A stretch of 64,000 nt of DNA, from NCBI GenBank assembly GCA_965267435.1, contig OZ253960.1, positions 1,860,001-1,924,000 of the forward strand, given 5' to 3'. The position numbers and the translations under genes were made by a program. This DNA is from JAWPMT01 sp965267435. GTDB lineage: Bacteria > Bacteroidota > Bacteroidia > Cytophagales > Cyclobacteriaceae. Under the pieces are notes generated by a model. It saw only the letters and a program-made list of their open reading frames with translations. It was not told the origin of the DNA and ran no database searches. Shown in pieces: positions 35,748 through 44,465 of the stretch; position 1 is the first letter of the stretch, and every line of letters starts with the position of its first letter.

Positions 35748-36769
35748 ACAGAAGCACAAAACAGTGGATAGTGCTGGCGCTGCTGGCGCTGGCCACGATC
35801 ACCATGATTGGGTTCAATGGACGCCAGGCCTTGCATGGCCTGCTGTGGTCCGAGGAACCTGTCTCCCCGGCCGCAGAGATCCAGCCTCCCGGTTTTCCAC
35901 CTATTTCATTTGGTATTTATGACCCCGATGAGGTCCATGAGGGTGATGACCTCTTTAGGCTGGAAATGATCTATGTATCATGGACGAGTAGTGATTACGC
36001 TGAAACACTCGAAACTCTGCGCAAAATACATGTGCTAGGTCGAACGCCCATCGTGACGATCGAGCCCTGGCCAAAGTACAGCCATGCTGGCGATGACCTG
36101 CTCTATGCCATAGACCAAGGTCTTTACGACGAGGAGATTGACAAAACCATCGACTTGCTCAATGACTTTGGCCATGAAGTCATGATCTCTTTTGCCCATG
36201 AGATGGACCAGGACCTCGTAGATCGATATCCCTGGTCCAATGTATCGCCTGAAGCCTTCCAGAAAGCTTACCAATACTTCTGGAAGCGGACCGAGGGGTC
36301 AGTCAGGGAGCCAATCACTTGGGTCTGGGCGCCAGTAGCCAAGGCCAACTGTCAGGAGTACTGGCCTGGCGACTCGTTTGTGGATATCGTGGGAATGCCC
36401 ATCTACTCTTTCCCGTCTTGGGACAAGAGCTACTACGGCTATATTCGATCTTTTCAAGCGACCGCCAAAGACAAAGTGCAGTATGTACTCGGGCTGAACA
36501 AGCCATTGATGATCGTGGAGTTTGGCGTCACTGGCGGCTCCTATTATCAGCACTATTGGTTGCAGGAGGCCTTCAGGGAGTTCGGCAGTATCCCCAACAT
36601 TCAGTCGGTGGTGTTTTTTCAAAGCTCAGACACCGACGGTGCCTGGGGTTCTGACTTGCCAACCCCCAATTGGCGGACAGATGAACAGCTGCTGGTGGGC
36701 CTGATCCAATGGTATGAGCAACAGGTGGCTGATCAGCCCGACGAATTGCAAATGCAAGCAGGTTTTTAA
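35744..36769 (+). CDS. GH26-like glycoside hydrolase, membrane-anchored, partner of GT2
   Basis: A 341-residue protein with an N-terminal membrane anchor/signal ('WIVLALLALATITMIGF'), then a TIM-barrel hydrolase. The acid/base motif is 'SFAHEMDQ' (Glu153) and the nucleophile motif 'MIVEFGVTGG' (Glu259), both as in GH26 beta-mannanases. It lacks a lipobox, so it is probably held at the outer face of the inner membrane. It overlaps the synthase by four bases (ATGA). By analogy with the synthase/cellulase pair BcsA/BcsZ, it may process the nascent polymer; that is inference. It is distinct in sequence from the secreted GH26 enzyme at 43 kb. Confidence 0.85.
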   Translation: MNRSTKQWIVLALLALATITMIGFNGRQALHGLLWSEEPVSPAAEIQPPGFPPISFGIYDPDEVHEGDDLFRLEMIYVSWTSSDYAETLETLRKIHVLGRTPIVTIEPWPKYSHAGDDLLYAIDQGLYDEEIDKTIDLLNDFGHEVMISFAHEMDQDLVDRYPWSNVSPEAFQKAYQYFWKRTEGSVREPITWVWAPVAKANCQEYWPGDSFVDIVGMPIYSFPSWDKSYYGYIRSFQATAKDKVQYVLGLNKPLMIVEFGVTGGSYYQHYWLQEAFREFGSIPNIQSVVFFQSSDTDGAWGSDLPTPNWRTDEQLLVGLIQWYEQQVADQPDELQMQAGF

Positions 36770-36787
36770 ACTCCTTTTGGGGAATTC

Positions 36788-37279
36788 CTACAGGTACCGA
36801 TCGAGCTGGCTACGCCGTTCGAGAATGACGTTGTCCATCCAGACGCCGTTTTGCCGGGCGATCTTCTCCCGGTAACCGACCACCCGAAATCCCACCTTCT
36901 TGTGAAGTTGGATGCTGGCCTTGTTTTGCGGAAACATCGCCGCATTCAGTGTCCAGATACCGTTAGATTCACTTTCCTCGATAACCGTCCGCAATAAGGA
37001 AGAACCAACTCCCCTTCCCTGCCAATCTGGATCCACATATACGCTGACCTCGGCGACACCACCATAGACACACCGGTCGGAAACCGCGCTGAGGGCGACC
37101 CACCCTACAATCCTTCCCTCAGAAAGCGCCACGAGCCTTCCATAAGCGAGATGGCTCCCATCCCAGGATTCCCAGGTGGGTGCTGTAGATTCGAAAGTAG
37201 CGATGCCGGTGGCAATGCCGAGCTCATATATTTGACGGACAGATGACCAGTCGGATGTTACAAGCGATCGTATTTCCAT
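36788..37279 (-). CDS. GNAT N-acetyltransferase (phosphinothricin acetyltransferase-like)
   Basis: 163 residues from the ATG at 37279; the longer frame adds 29 residues without similarity. It opens 'MEIRSLVTSDWSSVRQIYELGIATGIATFE', the opening of the PAT/phosphinothricin group. The acetyl-CoA motif is 'VDPDWQGRGVGSSLLRTVIE', and 'NKASIQLHKKVGFRVVGYRE' closes the fold. It probably acetylates an amino group of a small compound such as methionine sulfoximine-like inhibitors. It is transcribed towards the GH26-like gene. Confidence 0.92.
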   Translation of the reverse strand: MEIRSLVTSDWSSVRQIYELGIATGIATFESTAPTWESWDGSHLAYGRLVALSEGRIVGWVALSAVSDRCVYGGVAEVSVYVDPDWQGRGVGSSLLRTVIEESESNGIWTLNAAMFPQNKASIQLHKKVGFRVVGYREKIARQNGVWMDNVILERRSQLDRYL

Positions 37280-37401
37280 TGAGTACGGTTTAGACTTTTT
37301 ACTACGATTTATGTAGAGGTCTGTTGACATAATTTTGAAAGCTTTCGGATGTAGATGATAGCACAAGCCTGTTCTCCCACCTTTTCAGCAATTTTGCCAA
37401 A

Positions 37402-38445
37402 ATGACCGAAAGCGATATCATCCTGATTATACTCAGTGGACTCGGCGTCTTCCATGGACTCATCCTGGCAGTAGTGCTGGGATTTTTCCCAAAAGGCAAT
37501 CGGCTTTCCAATATTTCTCTCAGTCTACTTCTGCTGGTGCTCTCATTCCGGATTGGCAAATCCATCTTTCTTGAATTCGCCCAAGACATCGATGTCAAAT
37601 TGATCTTCACTGGCCTGGGGAGTATGATGATCATTGGGCCCCTTTTCTACTTATTCGTCCGAAGTGCCACCAACCAGAGTTTCAGGTTCAGGCGTTCTTT
37701 CATGGTCCACTTTGTGCCCGCGACCTTCGGCATCGGCTTTGGGCTGTGGTTAGAGCAGAGCCACTTGAGCTCGCTGCCAAAATGGTTCTTCGCCATCATT
37801 TTTATTTCTTATTACTTGCACTTCCTCACGTACCTTCTCGTAAGTCGAAGATCCACCCGCAAGGAAAGACGCGAAGGACTGAGCGAAAACACCTACCAGC
37901 TGCTCACCCTCATCTACTATGGACTGCTGGTGATCTGGGTGGCCTATGTGCTTAATCTCTTCGATGACACAGTACCTTACATCATTGGCCCGATACTCTA
38001 TTCGATCGCCGCGTATACGATCACTATCCGCGTGATCCAAAAGGGTTATTTCAACAAGTTGGAGCAAAGGAAGTACAGCACGACACCCTTGTCCACCCAG
38101 CGGCGCGAACAGCTCTACCAAAAGGTCGTGGAGCTGGTAGAATCCGACGGGCAATACAGAGATCCCGACATCAGCTTGAAGCGGCTGGCAGAACAACTCA
38201 AGGTGAGCACTCAGACACTATCGATGGTGATCAACCAGGAGAGCCATCAAAACTTCAACACTTTCATCAACCGTTATCGGATTGAGGACGCCAAGCAACG
38301 ATTGGTGGACCCCGAGTCTCAACATTTGACCATCGCATCGATCGCCTTTGACGTGGGGTTTAGCAGTCTCTCCAGTTTCAATTCTGCCTTCAAGCAATTC
38401 ACTCAGAAAACCCCTGCTGCCTTCAGAAAAGAGATGATGAAATGA
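37402..38445 (+). CDS. AraC family regulator with seven-helix membrane N-terminus
   Basis: A 347-residue protein. Residues ~1-215 carry about seven membrane helices ('IILIILSGLGVFHGLILAVV', 'LIYYGLLVIWVAYVLNLF', 'IIGPILYSIAAYTITI'), followed by an AraC double HTH: 'LKRLAEQLKVSTQTLSMVIN', then 'IASIAFDVGFSSLSSFNSAF' and 'KQFTQKTPAAFRKEM'. Membrane AraC proteins of this kind are common in Bacteroidota and link an extracellular cue directly to gene control. It diverges from the acetyltransferase and precedes the DJ-1-like gene by 84 bases, which may be a target. Confidence 0.92.
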   Translation: MTESDIILIILSGLGVFHGLILAVVLGFFPKGNRLSNISLSLLLLVLSFRIGKSIFLEFAQDIDVKLIFTGLGSMMIIGPLFYLFVRSATNQSFRFRRSFMVHFVPATFGIGFGLWLEQSHLSSLPKWFFAIIFISYYLHFLTYLLVSRRSTRKERREGLSENTYQLLTLIYYGLLVIWVAYVLNLFDDTVPYIIGPILYSIAAYTITIRVIQKGYFNKLEQRKYSTTPLSTQRREQLYQKVVELVESDGQYRDPDISLKRLAEQLKVSTQTLSMVINQESHQNFNTFINRYRIEDAKQRLVDPESQHLTIASIAFDVGFSSLSSFNSAFKQFTQKTPAAFRKEMMK

Positions 38446-38529
38446 TCTTTCGATCTTGCGAAATGATCATTTTGGAAGATTAGCATTAGTCAGGCCTCTT
38501 CATTTGCCAGAAAAAACAATCGTTCTGTT

Positions 38530-39633
38530 ATGGCAAAGTTTAAGAGAATAATCAAATGGTCCGCCCTCACAATCTTGGGAATAGTGGCATTGGTCATTGC
38601 TTTTGGGATGTGGTTTATGAGCCTCCTCAAGCCAATCGAGACACCTTCCAATATGACGGAGACCATACCCGGTCAACTGACCTATCTGACCAAAGATTCC
38701 ATCCGGCGAGAGGCGAAAGTGCTAATCGTGGTCACAAGCACTGATCAAATGGGCGCTAGCGGCAAGCCCACTGGCTACGAATTGAGTGAATTGGCAAGGG
38801 CGTATTACGTTTTTGTGGCGAATGGATTCGATGTGGATATCGCGAGTCCGGCAGGTGGCACTCCTCCCCAGGTTTTGGATGACGAAGACATGGGCGTGTA
38901 CGATTACGCCTTCCTTAATGACCCGGTCGCACAGGAAAAACTGAGCAGTACAATCGTCATGTCCGCTGTCGAACCTGGTGAATATGCTGGTGTATTCTTC
39001 GTGGGGGGCAAGGGCACCTTGTTCGATTTCCCCAACGATACGGATATCCAGAGAGTCGTGCGTGAACTCTACGAATCGGGCAACACGATCGGGGCGGTTT
39101 GCCACGGACCATCGGCACTAGTCAATGTGACACTCACTGATGGCCGCCCACTGGTTGCCGACAGACGCATCAGCGGCTTCACCAACACTGAAGAACTATT
39201 CCTAATACCTGAGGCACGTGATGTCTTCCCCTTTCTCCTGCAGGACAAATTGGAAGAGAAGGGCGCCAGGTTTGAAGAGGGCACGATGTATCTGCAAAAC
39301 ACTGTCACCGATGGGCAGGTGGTGACTGGGCAAAATCCCTGGTCCACCTGGTCAACTGCCGAAGCAATGGTCGTCGCCATGGGGTATACACCAAAAGCTC
39401 GATCCAAAACGAGTGAAGAAAACGCGGTCGAAATCCTGGGGATGTATGCACGCCACGGCTACGACCGAGCATCGGATCGCTTAGTGATCTTACACAGGCA
39501 AAACCGGCAGGTGAATCGTGAGCTCATCGCCATTCACAGTATCCTGGCCGCGATGCAATGGGATCCGAAAAGGGCGGTAGGACTCCTGCGGCTGCTGACG
39601 CGCGCAAAAAAGCTCGTGTCCTCCGAAGCCTGA
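38530..39633 (+). CDS. Membrane-anchored DJ-1/PfpI family protein with extra C-terminal domain
   Basis: A 367-residue protein. One N-terminal membrane helix (~8-30), then a DJ-1/PfpI class I amidotransferase-like domain with the nucleophile elbow 'GAVCHGPSALVNV' (Cys191-His192) and an upstream Glu in 'TGYELSELA'. The domain ends near residue 285. A helical tail of about 75 residues ('EILGMYARHGYDRASDRLVI' to the end) is not part of the usual fold. DJ-1 relatives act as glyoxalases, chaperones or deglycases; a membrane-bound, probably periplasmic version is unusual. The AraC regulator lies just upstream in the same direction. Confidence 0.88.
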   Translation: MAKFKRIIKWSALTILGIVALVIAFGMWFMSLLKPIETPSNMTETIPGQLTYLTKDSIRREAKVLIVVTSTDQMGASGKPTGYELSELARAYYVFVANGFDVDIASPAGGTPPQVLDDEDMGVYDYAFLNDPVAQEKLSSTIVMSAVEPGEYAGVFFVGGKGTLFDFPNDTDIQRVVRELYESGNTIGAVCHGPSALVNVTLTDGRPLVADRRISGFTNTEELFLIPEARDVFPFLLQDKLEEKGARFEEGTMYLQNTVTDGQVVTGQNPWSTWSTAEAMVVAMGYTPKARSKTSEENAVEILGMYARHGYDRASDRLVILHRQNRQVNRELIAIHSILAAMQWDPKRAVGLLRLLTRAKKLVSSEA

Positions 39634-39667
39634 TAACATGGACAATGGCACGGTGGCTGTTGCAGCA

Positions 39668-40834
39668 CTAGGCCCCAGGGTCAAAAACAGCCACCGCCAC
39701 TTTGGAGTCAGCCGTTCCGTAATACAGGAACCATTGGTCCTCGAAGTAGACGAGACCCTCCACAAAGCACACATCATTCACTTCCCCGACCAACTCGTAC
39801 TCTTTGTCGGGATGGATGAAATAGCTCTCGGTACGATCCAGGAGCTTATAGGGCACCTGACCATCAAAGAGTGCCTGTCCTGCGGCGTAGGTGAAAATCG
39901 GCAGGTTGCGATCATTGAGATTCTTCGCGTTGCTGCTATTGTAGATAAGTACAATACCTCGCTCGGTGGCAAGTGCATAGGGACCGGGCTCCACCAACCG
40001 GCTATCAAAGTAGCCAGGGCGTGGATGAAGGACGGAAATGAACTGGTTGGATTCAGCATTTCGCAGGACCTCCCAGGAAATGAGGTCTTCAGAGGTAGCT
40101 ATGAATAGCCTGGTGTCACCAAAGTACATCCAGTATTTGCCATCGATTTTCTTCGCCATCATGCGACTGCCAACCTGCTCCGAAACAATAGCACCGGATT
40201 TTGACCAGTAATCTTCCATGCCTTCTTCCTGGATTACCAACCCGTGCTTTTCCCAATTGAAAAGATCCTGTGATGTGGCCAGCGCCAACCGGGCTGTTTT
40301 CCCGTCATAGGCAGTATAGGTCATCACATAGCCACCATCTGGATGCTCTACTATGCGCGGGTCCTCCGTCCCATCAAAGTAACAGGACACGCAGCTCTCA
40401 GGATCTACCGACTCCCCCGCTCTTTTTCGGTAGTTCCACTCTTTATCGTACATGCCATCTTCGGCTGGATAGAAGACGGGGGCCGACTGTTTCTCGAAAT
40501 TCAATCCGTCCTCGCTTATCGCCATCCCGATTCTCGAAGTGCCCGTTTCATCCTGGGCACGATACAGGAGATGTACCTTGCCATCCTTTACGACAGCGGT
40601 TGGATTCAGTACATTACGCACCTCCCACGCTACGGACCGGCCAAGCAACGAATCAAAAAATACAACATCAGGCGTTGGCTGCAAGATCGGATTCAGGCTG
40701 TCCACTTTCTGGAAAGAGGGAAAACCCCAGGTGTCGTGGGTAGCGACGGGCGGCTCTTGTGTCCCCTCTGGGGTACATGCCAGTAGACCAGCGAAAGCAA
40801 AACCCAGAAGCGACCATTTTCTGTACGTCTTCAT
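39668..40834 (-). CDS. Lipoprotein glycoside hydrolase family 130 (beta-mannoside phosphorylase-like)
   Basis: A 388-residue protein with a lipobox (AGLLAC, Cys20), so it is anchored in a membrane. The five-bladed propeller of GH130 is visible: 'RNVLNPTAVVKDGKVHLLYR', 'DGTEDPRIVEHPDGGYVMTY' with the conserved Asp, and 'NSSNAKNLNDRNLPIFTYAA'. GH130 enzymes break beta-mannosidic bonds, either with phosphate or, in some lineages, with water. An extracytoplasmic lipoprotein would have little free phosphate, so hydrolysis seems more likely; that is inference. A GH26 gene lies 2.3 kb away. Confidence 0.9.
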   Translation of the reverse strand: MKTYRKWSLLGFAFAGLLACTPEGTQEPPVATHDTWGFPSFQKVDSLNPILQPTPDVVFFDSLLGRSVAWEVRNVLNPTAVVKDGKVHLLYRAQDETGTSRIGMAISEDGLNFEKQSAPVFYPAEDGMYDKEWNYRKRAGESVDPESCVSCYFDGTEDPRIVEHPDGGYVMTYTAYDGKTARLALATSQDLFNWEKHGLVIQEEGMEDYWSKSGAIVSEQVGSRMMAKKIDGKYWMYFGDTRLFIATSEDLISWEVLRNAESNQFISVLHPRPGYFDSRLVEPGPYALATERGIVLIYNSSNAKNLNDRNLPIFTYAAGQALFDGQVPYKLLDRTESYFIHPDKEYELVGEVNDVCFVEGLVYFEDQWFLYYGTADSKVAVAVFDPGA

Positions 40835-40939
40835 CTTAGCAAGTAGTGTTTGTGTCCGTTCAAAATAGCAATTTTCCCGGCGAAACTTTGGAATCGCGCA
40901 AAGGTGGGACGTAAATTCCCATAAACTCAGATCAATCCT

Positions 40940-41950
40940 ATGAAGGTACTTTTTATCGGCGGCAATGGAAATATATCCGCATCATGTAGCAAGCTCGCGC
41001 TGCAACGAGGCCATGAAGTTTTCGTCCTGACACGGGGGCAATCCAGCGACGACCTGCCGGATGGCATACAACGCCTGCATGGAGACATCAACGATGTGGA
41101 ACATATGTCGAAACTGCTTGCTGACCTGACCTTTGACGCTGTTGCCAATTTCATCGCCTTTCACCCGGATGACATTGAGCGGGACATTCGCCTTTTCGCT
41201 GGAAAGACGGAGCAATATGTTTTCATCAGTTCCGCGTCTTGCTACCAAAAACCGCTTTTGCATCCAGTGGTAACGGAGTCCACACCCTTGAAGAACCCAC
41301 ATTGGCAGTATTCCCGGGACAAAATCGCCTGCGAGGATGCGTTGGTCAAAGCGTATCGGGAGCGAGACTTCCCGATAACCATCGTGCGACCCTCGTTGAC
41401 GTACGATACAGTCATACCGGTACCAATCGGCGCCTGGAAACAGTACACGGTCGTGGATCGGATCCGGAATGGGAAACCCGTGATCTCACACGGCGAGGGC
41501 ACTACGCTCTGGACCATCACTCATGCGGAAGACTTCGCCGTTGGGTTTGTCGGCCTGCTAGGGCATCAACAAGCCGTAGGTGACAGTTTCCATATCACGT
41601 CTGATGAGTTGCTCTCGTGGGATCAGATCTATCAGGCCGTAGGCGCGGCCATTGGCGAAAAGGCAGATATTGTCCATATACCTTCCGCCTTCCTGGTAAA
41701 GTACGACGACCATTGGACTGGGAGCCTCATTGGCGACAAGTCCGTGAGTGCCATTTTCGATAATTCCAAGATCCGCAGATTCGTACCAGAATTTAACCCT
41801 ATCATCACCTTCAAACGCGGCATAGCACGTACCATACGTTGGTTTGAGGCGGACCCGCAACGGATGGTCGTTTCAAAAGAAACGGATGCGTTGATGGACC
41901 GAATGATCGATGATTATCAAAAAGTAATGGCCTCGGCCGGTACAAATTGA
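40940..41950 (+). CDS. NAD-dependent epimerase/dehydratase family protein (extended SDR)
   Basis: A 336-residue extended SDR. The nucleotide-binding motif is 'VLFIGGNGNISASCSKLALQ' (GGNGNIS in place of GxxGxxG). 'VFISSASCYQKPL' is the catalytic Ser/Tyr area, though the Y-x-x-x-K motif ('WQYSRDKIACEDALV') is atypical in position. It resembles CSP41-type and sugar-epimerase relatives. The substrate is probably a nucleotide sugar or related compound. It is followed 60 bases later by the YtoQ gene in the same direction. Confidence 0.85.
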   Translation: MKVLFIGGNGNISASCSKLALQRGHEVFVLTRGQSSDDLPDGIQRLHGDINDVEHMSKLLADLTFDAVANFIAFHPDDIERDIRLFAGKTEQYVFISSASCYQKPLLHPVVTESTPLKNPHWQYSRDKIACEDALVKAYRERDFPITIVRPSLTYDTVIPVPIGAWKQYTVVDRIRNGKPVISHGEGTTLWTITHAEDFAVGFVGLLGHQQAVGDSFHITSDELLSWDQIYQAVGAAIGEKADIVHIPSAFLVKYDDHWTGSLIGDKSVSAIFDNSKIRRFVPEFNPIITFKRGIARTIRWFEADPQRMVVSKETDALMDRMIDDYQKVMASAGTN

Positions 41951-42010
41951 AATGAACAATTTGTCCCAGATGCCGCATATCCCATCATTGATACCACAAA
42001 ACCCTTATGT

Positions 42011-42448
42011 ATGAATTTGCAAGTGTACTTATCCGGTGAAATTCACAGTGACTGGCGCCAGCAAATCATCAATGGATGCGCCGAACTACCCATCGACTTT
42101 CGAACACCAGTAGTCACTCACGAAGCGTCTGACGATGCTGGCGATGTGCTGGGTGCAGAGGACAAGTCCTTTTGGAAGGACCACAAAAGTGCCAAGGTGA
42201 ATTCAATCCGCATAGGTATGGGCATCCAGCAGGCGGATTTGGTCGTCGTGAAGTTTGGAGACAAATACCGTCAGTGGAATGCGGCTTTCGACGCAGGGTA
42301 CGCCGCAGCGTTGAACAAACCTTATATCGTCATCCACCCAGAGGAATTCACCCACGCACTAAAAGAAGTAGATGCACAAGCCCGGGCAGTCGCCCACAAT
42401 GAAGAGCAGGTGATCAGCGTCCTGAAGTACCTCACCACACAGGTATAG
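42011..42448 (+). CDS. YtoQ family protein
   Basis: A 145-residue protein matching the YtoQ family along its whole length: 'LQVYLSGEIHSDWRQQIING', 'FRTPVVTHEASDDAGDVLG', 'SIRIGMGIQQADLVVVKFGD', 'YRQWNAAFDAGYAAALNKPY'. The fold resembles nucleoside 2-deoxyribosyltransferases, but no activity is established for the family to my knowledge. The ATG at 42011 gives the family's normal length. It ends next to the convergent helical membrane protein gene. Confidence 0.9.
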   Translation: MNLQVYLSGEIHSDWRQQIINGCAELPIDFRTPVVTHEASDDAGDVLGAEDKSFWKDHKSAKVNSIRIGMGIQQADLVVVKFGDKYRQWNAAFDAGYAAALNKPYIVIHPEEFTHALKEVDAQARAVAHNEEQVISVLKYLTTQV

Positions 42449-42449
42449 G

Positions 42450-43019
42450 CTATTCGGCTAGAATTTCATTCAACTCCTCATATCTCGCGAGCATCCCTCT
42501 TTCATATTCCATCAAATCAAAAAGGACCAGGGAAAGTGTCAGTTTCGCATCCTTGCTCTTGTTAAGCGTATTTTCATAGAAGAAATTGATGAGGATCCGC
42601 TGATTCGCTTCATAGTTGTGATGCTCGGCGCGAATGGCTCCCAGTTTCTCCAAAACAGGGAACTCGATCAAGGACATGTGACTGGCCTGTAAAAGGTTGA
42701 GGGATGTCTCATTGATATCCGGCGTTGACAGTCCCCGTACCTTTATGATGATCTCCAGGAGTGTCAGATCGGTTTCGGAGTAGTATTTCAATGAGTCATA
42801 CGTCCTTTGCTGTTTGTCCAGCAGGCCATTGATCTGCTCTGCATTGGCTTGATTCTCTGCCTGTATCGAAGCTATCAGTCGATTGATAAATCGCTGTTCC
42901 GATCTAGCCGTTTGATAGTCACTGAGCCACATGGCCAGGAAGACGCCTAGTACCACCGGGATCATTTGCAACCCCAAAGAGGAAATCAATCGACCCTGGC
43001 TATTTATTTGATTTGCCAT
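42450..43019 (-). CDS. Membrane-anchored helical protein of unknown function
   Basis: A 189-residue protein with one N-terminal membrane helix ('LQMIPVVLGVFLAMWLSDYQ') followed by long polar helices rich in Glu, Gln, Leu and Asn, with likely coiled-coil character ('FINRLIASIQAENQANAEQI'). Similar layouts are common among uncharacterised Bacteroidota proteins. It is divergent from the GH26 gene and ends one base from the YtoQ stop. I cannot name a function. Confidence 0.7.
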   Translation of the reverse strand: MANQINSQGRLISSLGLQMIPVVLGVFLAMWLSDYQTARSEQRFINRLIASIQAENQANAEQINGLLDKQQRTYDSLKYYSETDLTLLEIIIKVRGLSTPDINETSLNLLQASHMSLIEFPVLEKLGAIRAEHHNYEANQRILINFFYENTLNKSKDAKLTLSLVLFDLMEYERGMLARYEELNEILAE

Positions 43020-43107
43020 TCTTCATCAGTTTCGTGCTCGGTAAAAATGGCAATCATCTGCTCAATTTCACTGCAGACGCGGCATTTTTGGGGTAAACCG
43101 AAACCTC

Positions 43108-44157
43108 ATGAAGCAAACACTGATACTTCCAGTCATGGCCATACTATTGTGTGTCACGACCAACGCGCAAGACAATGGTATTGCCCCCGTGAACCCCAGC
43201 GCATCTCAAGATGCGAGGGACCTGCTTGCATTCATCTATAGTATCTCCGGAGAAAAAACACTGACAGGACAGCACTGTGCTCCTTTGGTGGGTTCCAACA
43301 GTCTGTCGGTCAATCATCGCATCACAGGCCAGTACCCGGCGGTTTTTGGCCAGGACTTTGGCTTCAGTTTCCCCGGGTACTGGGACGGCATCAACTACAG
43401 GCAGCGAATAGTAGACGAAGCCATTAGGCGACACCATGAGGGTTTTATCATCACACTCATGTGGCACGCGGTGCCTCCTACGATGGAGGAGCCCGTGGCT
43501 TTTCGAGAAGGGATTCAGAGTGAGCTCTCTGATGGACAGTGGCAAGACCTCGTGACACCTGGCACCGACTTGCACGAACGATGGAAGTCCCAGATCGATG
43601 TCATCGCCTGGTTTTTGAAGCAACTACGCTATGCGGACGTGCCTGTGCTGTGGCGACCGTACCATGAAATGAATGGCGGCTGGTTTTGGTGGGGAAAGAA
43701 ACGTGGGGAGGATGGGTACAAAAAACTGTACCGAATGATGTTTGACAGATTCACCAACTTCCATCAGCTCAATAATCTCATTTGGGTCTACAATGCCAAC
43801 GAGGTGAAGCTGGGAGTGGATAGCTACGAAACCTATTACCCCGGTGACGATGTCGTGGATATACTGGCCACGGACGTCTATTCAGAAAACTTCAATAGCC
43901 GGAATTATGAAGAACTCCTACAACTAGCGGGGAATAAACCCATCGCATTGGGTGAAGTCGGCGGCCTTCCCACACCCGGCACGCTACGTGACCAACCGAG
44001 ATGGGTGTGGTTCATGAGCTGGGGCGAACCGCTGGGCTTTGAAAGAAACAGGAATGAACTGGTCGATTTGTACAACAACGAAGCGACTATCAGCTTCGAA
44101 GACCTGGAGTGGGTGGACGTCGACGCACCCAGACTGCACTACCCTATCCTTCGATGA
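43108..44157 (+). CDS. Secreted glycoside hydrolase family 26 (beta-mannanase-like)
   Basis: A 349-residue protein with a Sec signal (1-20, ending TTNA). GH26 features: 'GEKTLTGQHC' at the N-terminal barrel edge, 'LMWHAVPP' with the substrate-binding His, the acid/base Glu187 in 'RPYHEMNGGWFWWG', and the nucleophile Glu283 in 'IALGEVGGLP'. It would cleave beta-1,4-mannans or related beta-glycans outside the cytoplasm. No SusCD pair, transporter or regulator sits beside it, so it is not part of a classical utilisation locus. It shares the family with the GT2 partner at 35.7 kb but looks like the standard degradative type. Confidence 0.93.
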   Translation: MKQTLILPVMAILLCVTTNAQDNGIAPVNPSASQDARDLLAFIYSISGEKTLTGQHCAPLVGSNSLSVNHRITGQYPAVFGQDFGFSFPGYWDGINYRQRIVDEAIRRHHEGFIITLMWHAVPPTMEEPVAFREGIQSELSDGQWQDLVTPGTDLHERWKSQIDVIAWFLKQLRYADVPVLWRPYHEMNGGWFWWGKKRGEDGYKKLYRMMFDRFTNFHQLNNLIWVYNANEVKLGVDSYETYYPGDDVVDILATDVYSENFNSRNYEELLQLAGNKPIALGEVGGLPTPGTLRDQPRWVWFMSWGEPLGFERNRNELVDLYNNEATISFEDLEWVDVDAPRLHYPILR

Positions 44158-44465
44158 ACGGCACGGTTCGTTCGGCAAAGGGTAGAAAATGGTCTATAAA
44201 CGTCCATTTTGATTAGAATAATACCATTAATTCTAAGAATTAGTCAAAAAAAGGCATTCATTTCGATATATTCCTGTTCACCACGAAATAGTCTGCAGTC
44301 CGGGGTTGTGACTTGTCTTAGGCTCTAGTCGCTATCTACATTTGTAATACTTGCACACAACGTAAAAATGTTTTGTGCTTGTTTTTCACTCAGCGTTTCT
44401 AGCATTTATGGTTTAGGCAGCCCCTAATCCAGTAACCGACAGACAAAACCAAACGGGCTTACACT
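44158..44465. other. Intergenic region upstream of the first FG-GAP gene
   Basis: About 310 bases with no gene. A weak stem AAAATGG...CCATTTT (44186-44210) after the GH26 stop could be a terminator, but the loop is long and no U-tract follows. The stretch is AT-rich and probably holds the promoter of the FG-GAP gene. Confidence 0.4.
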
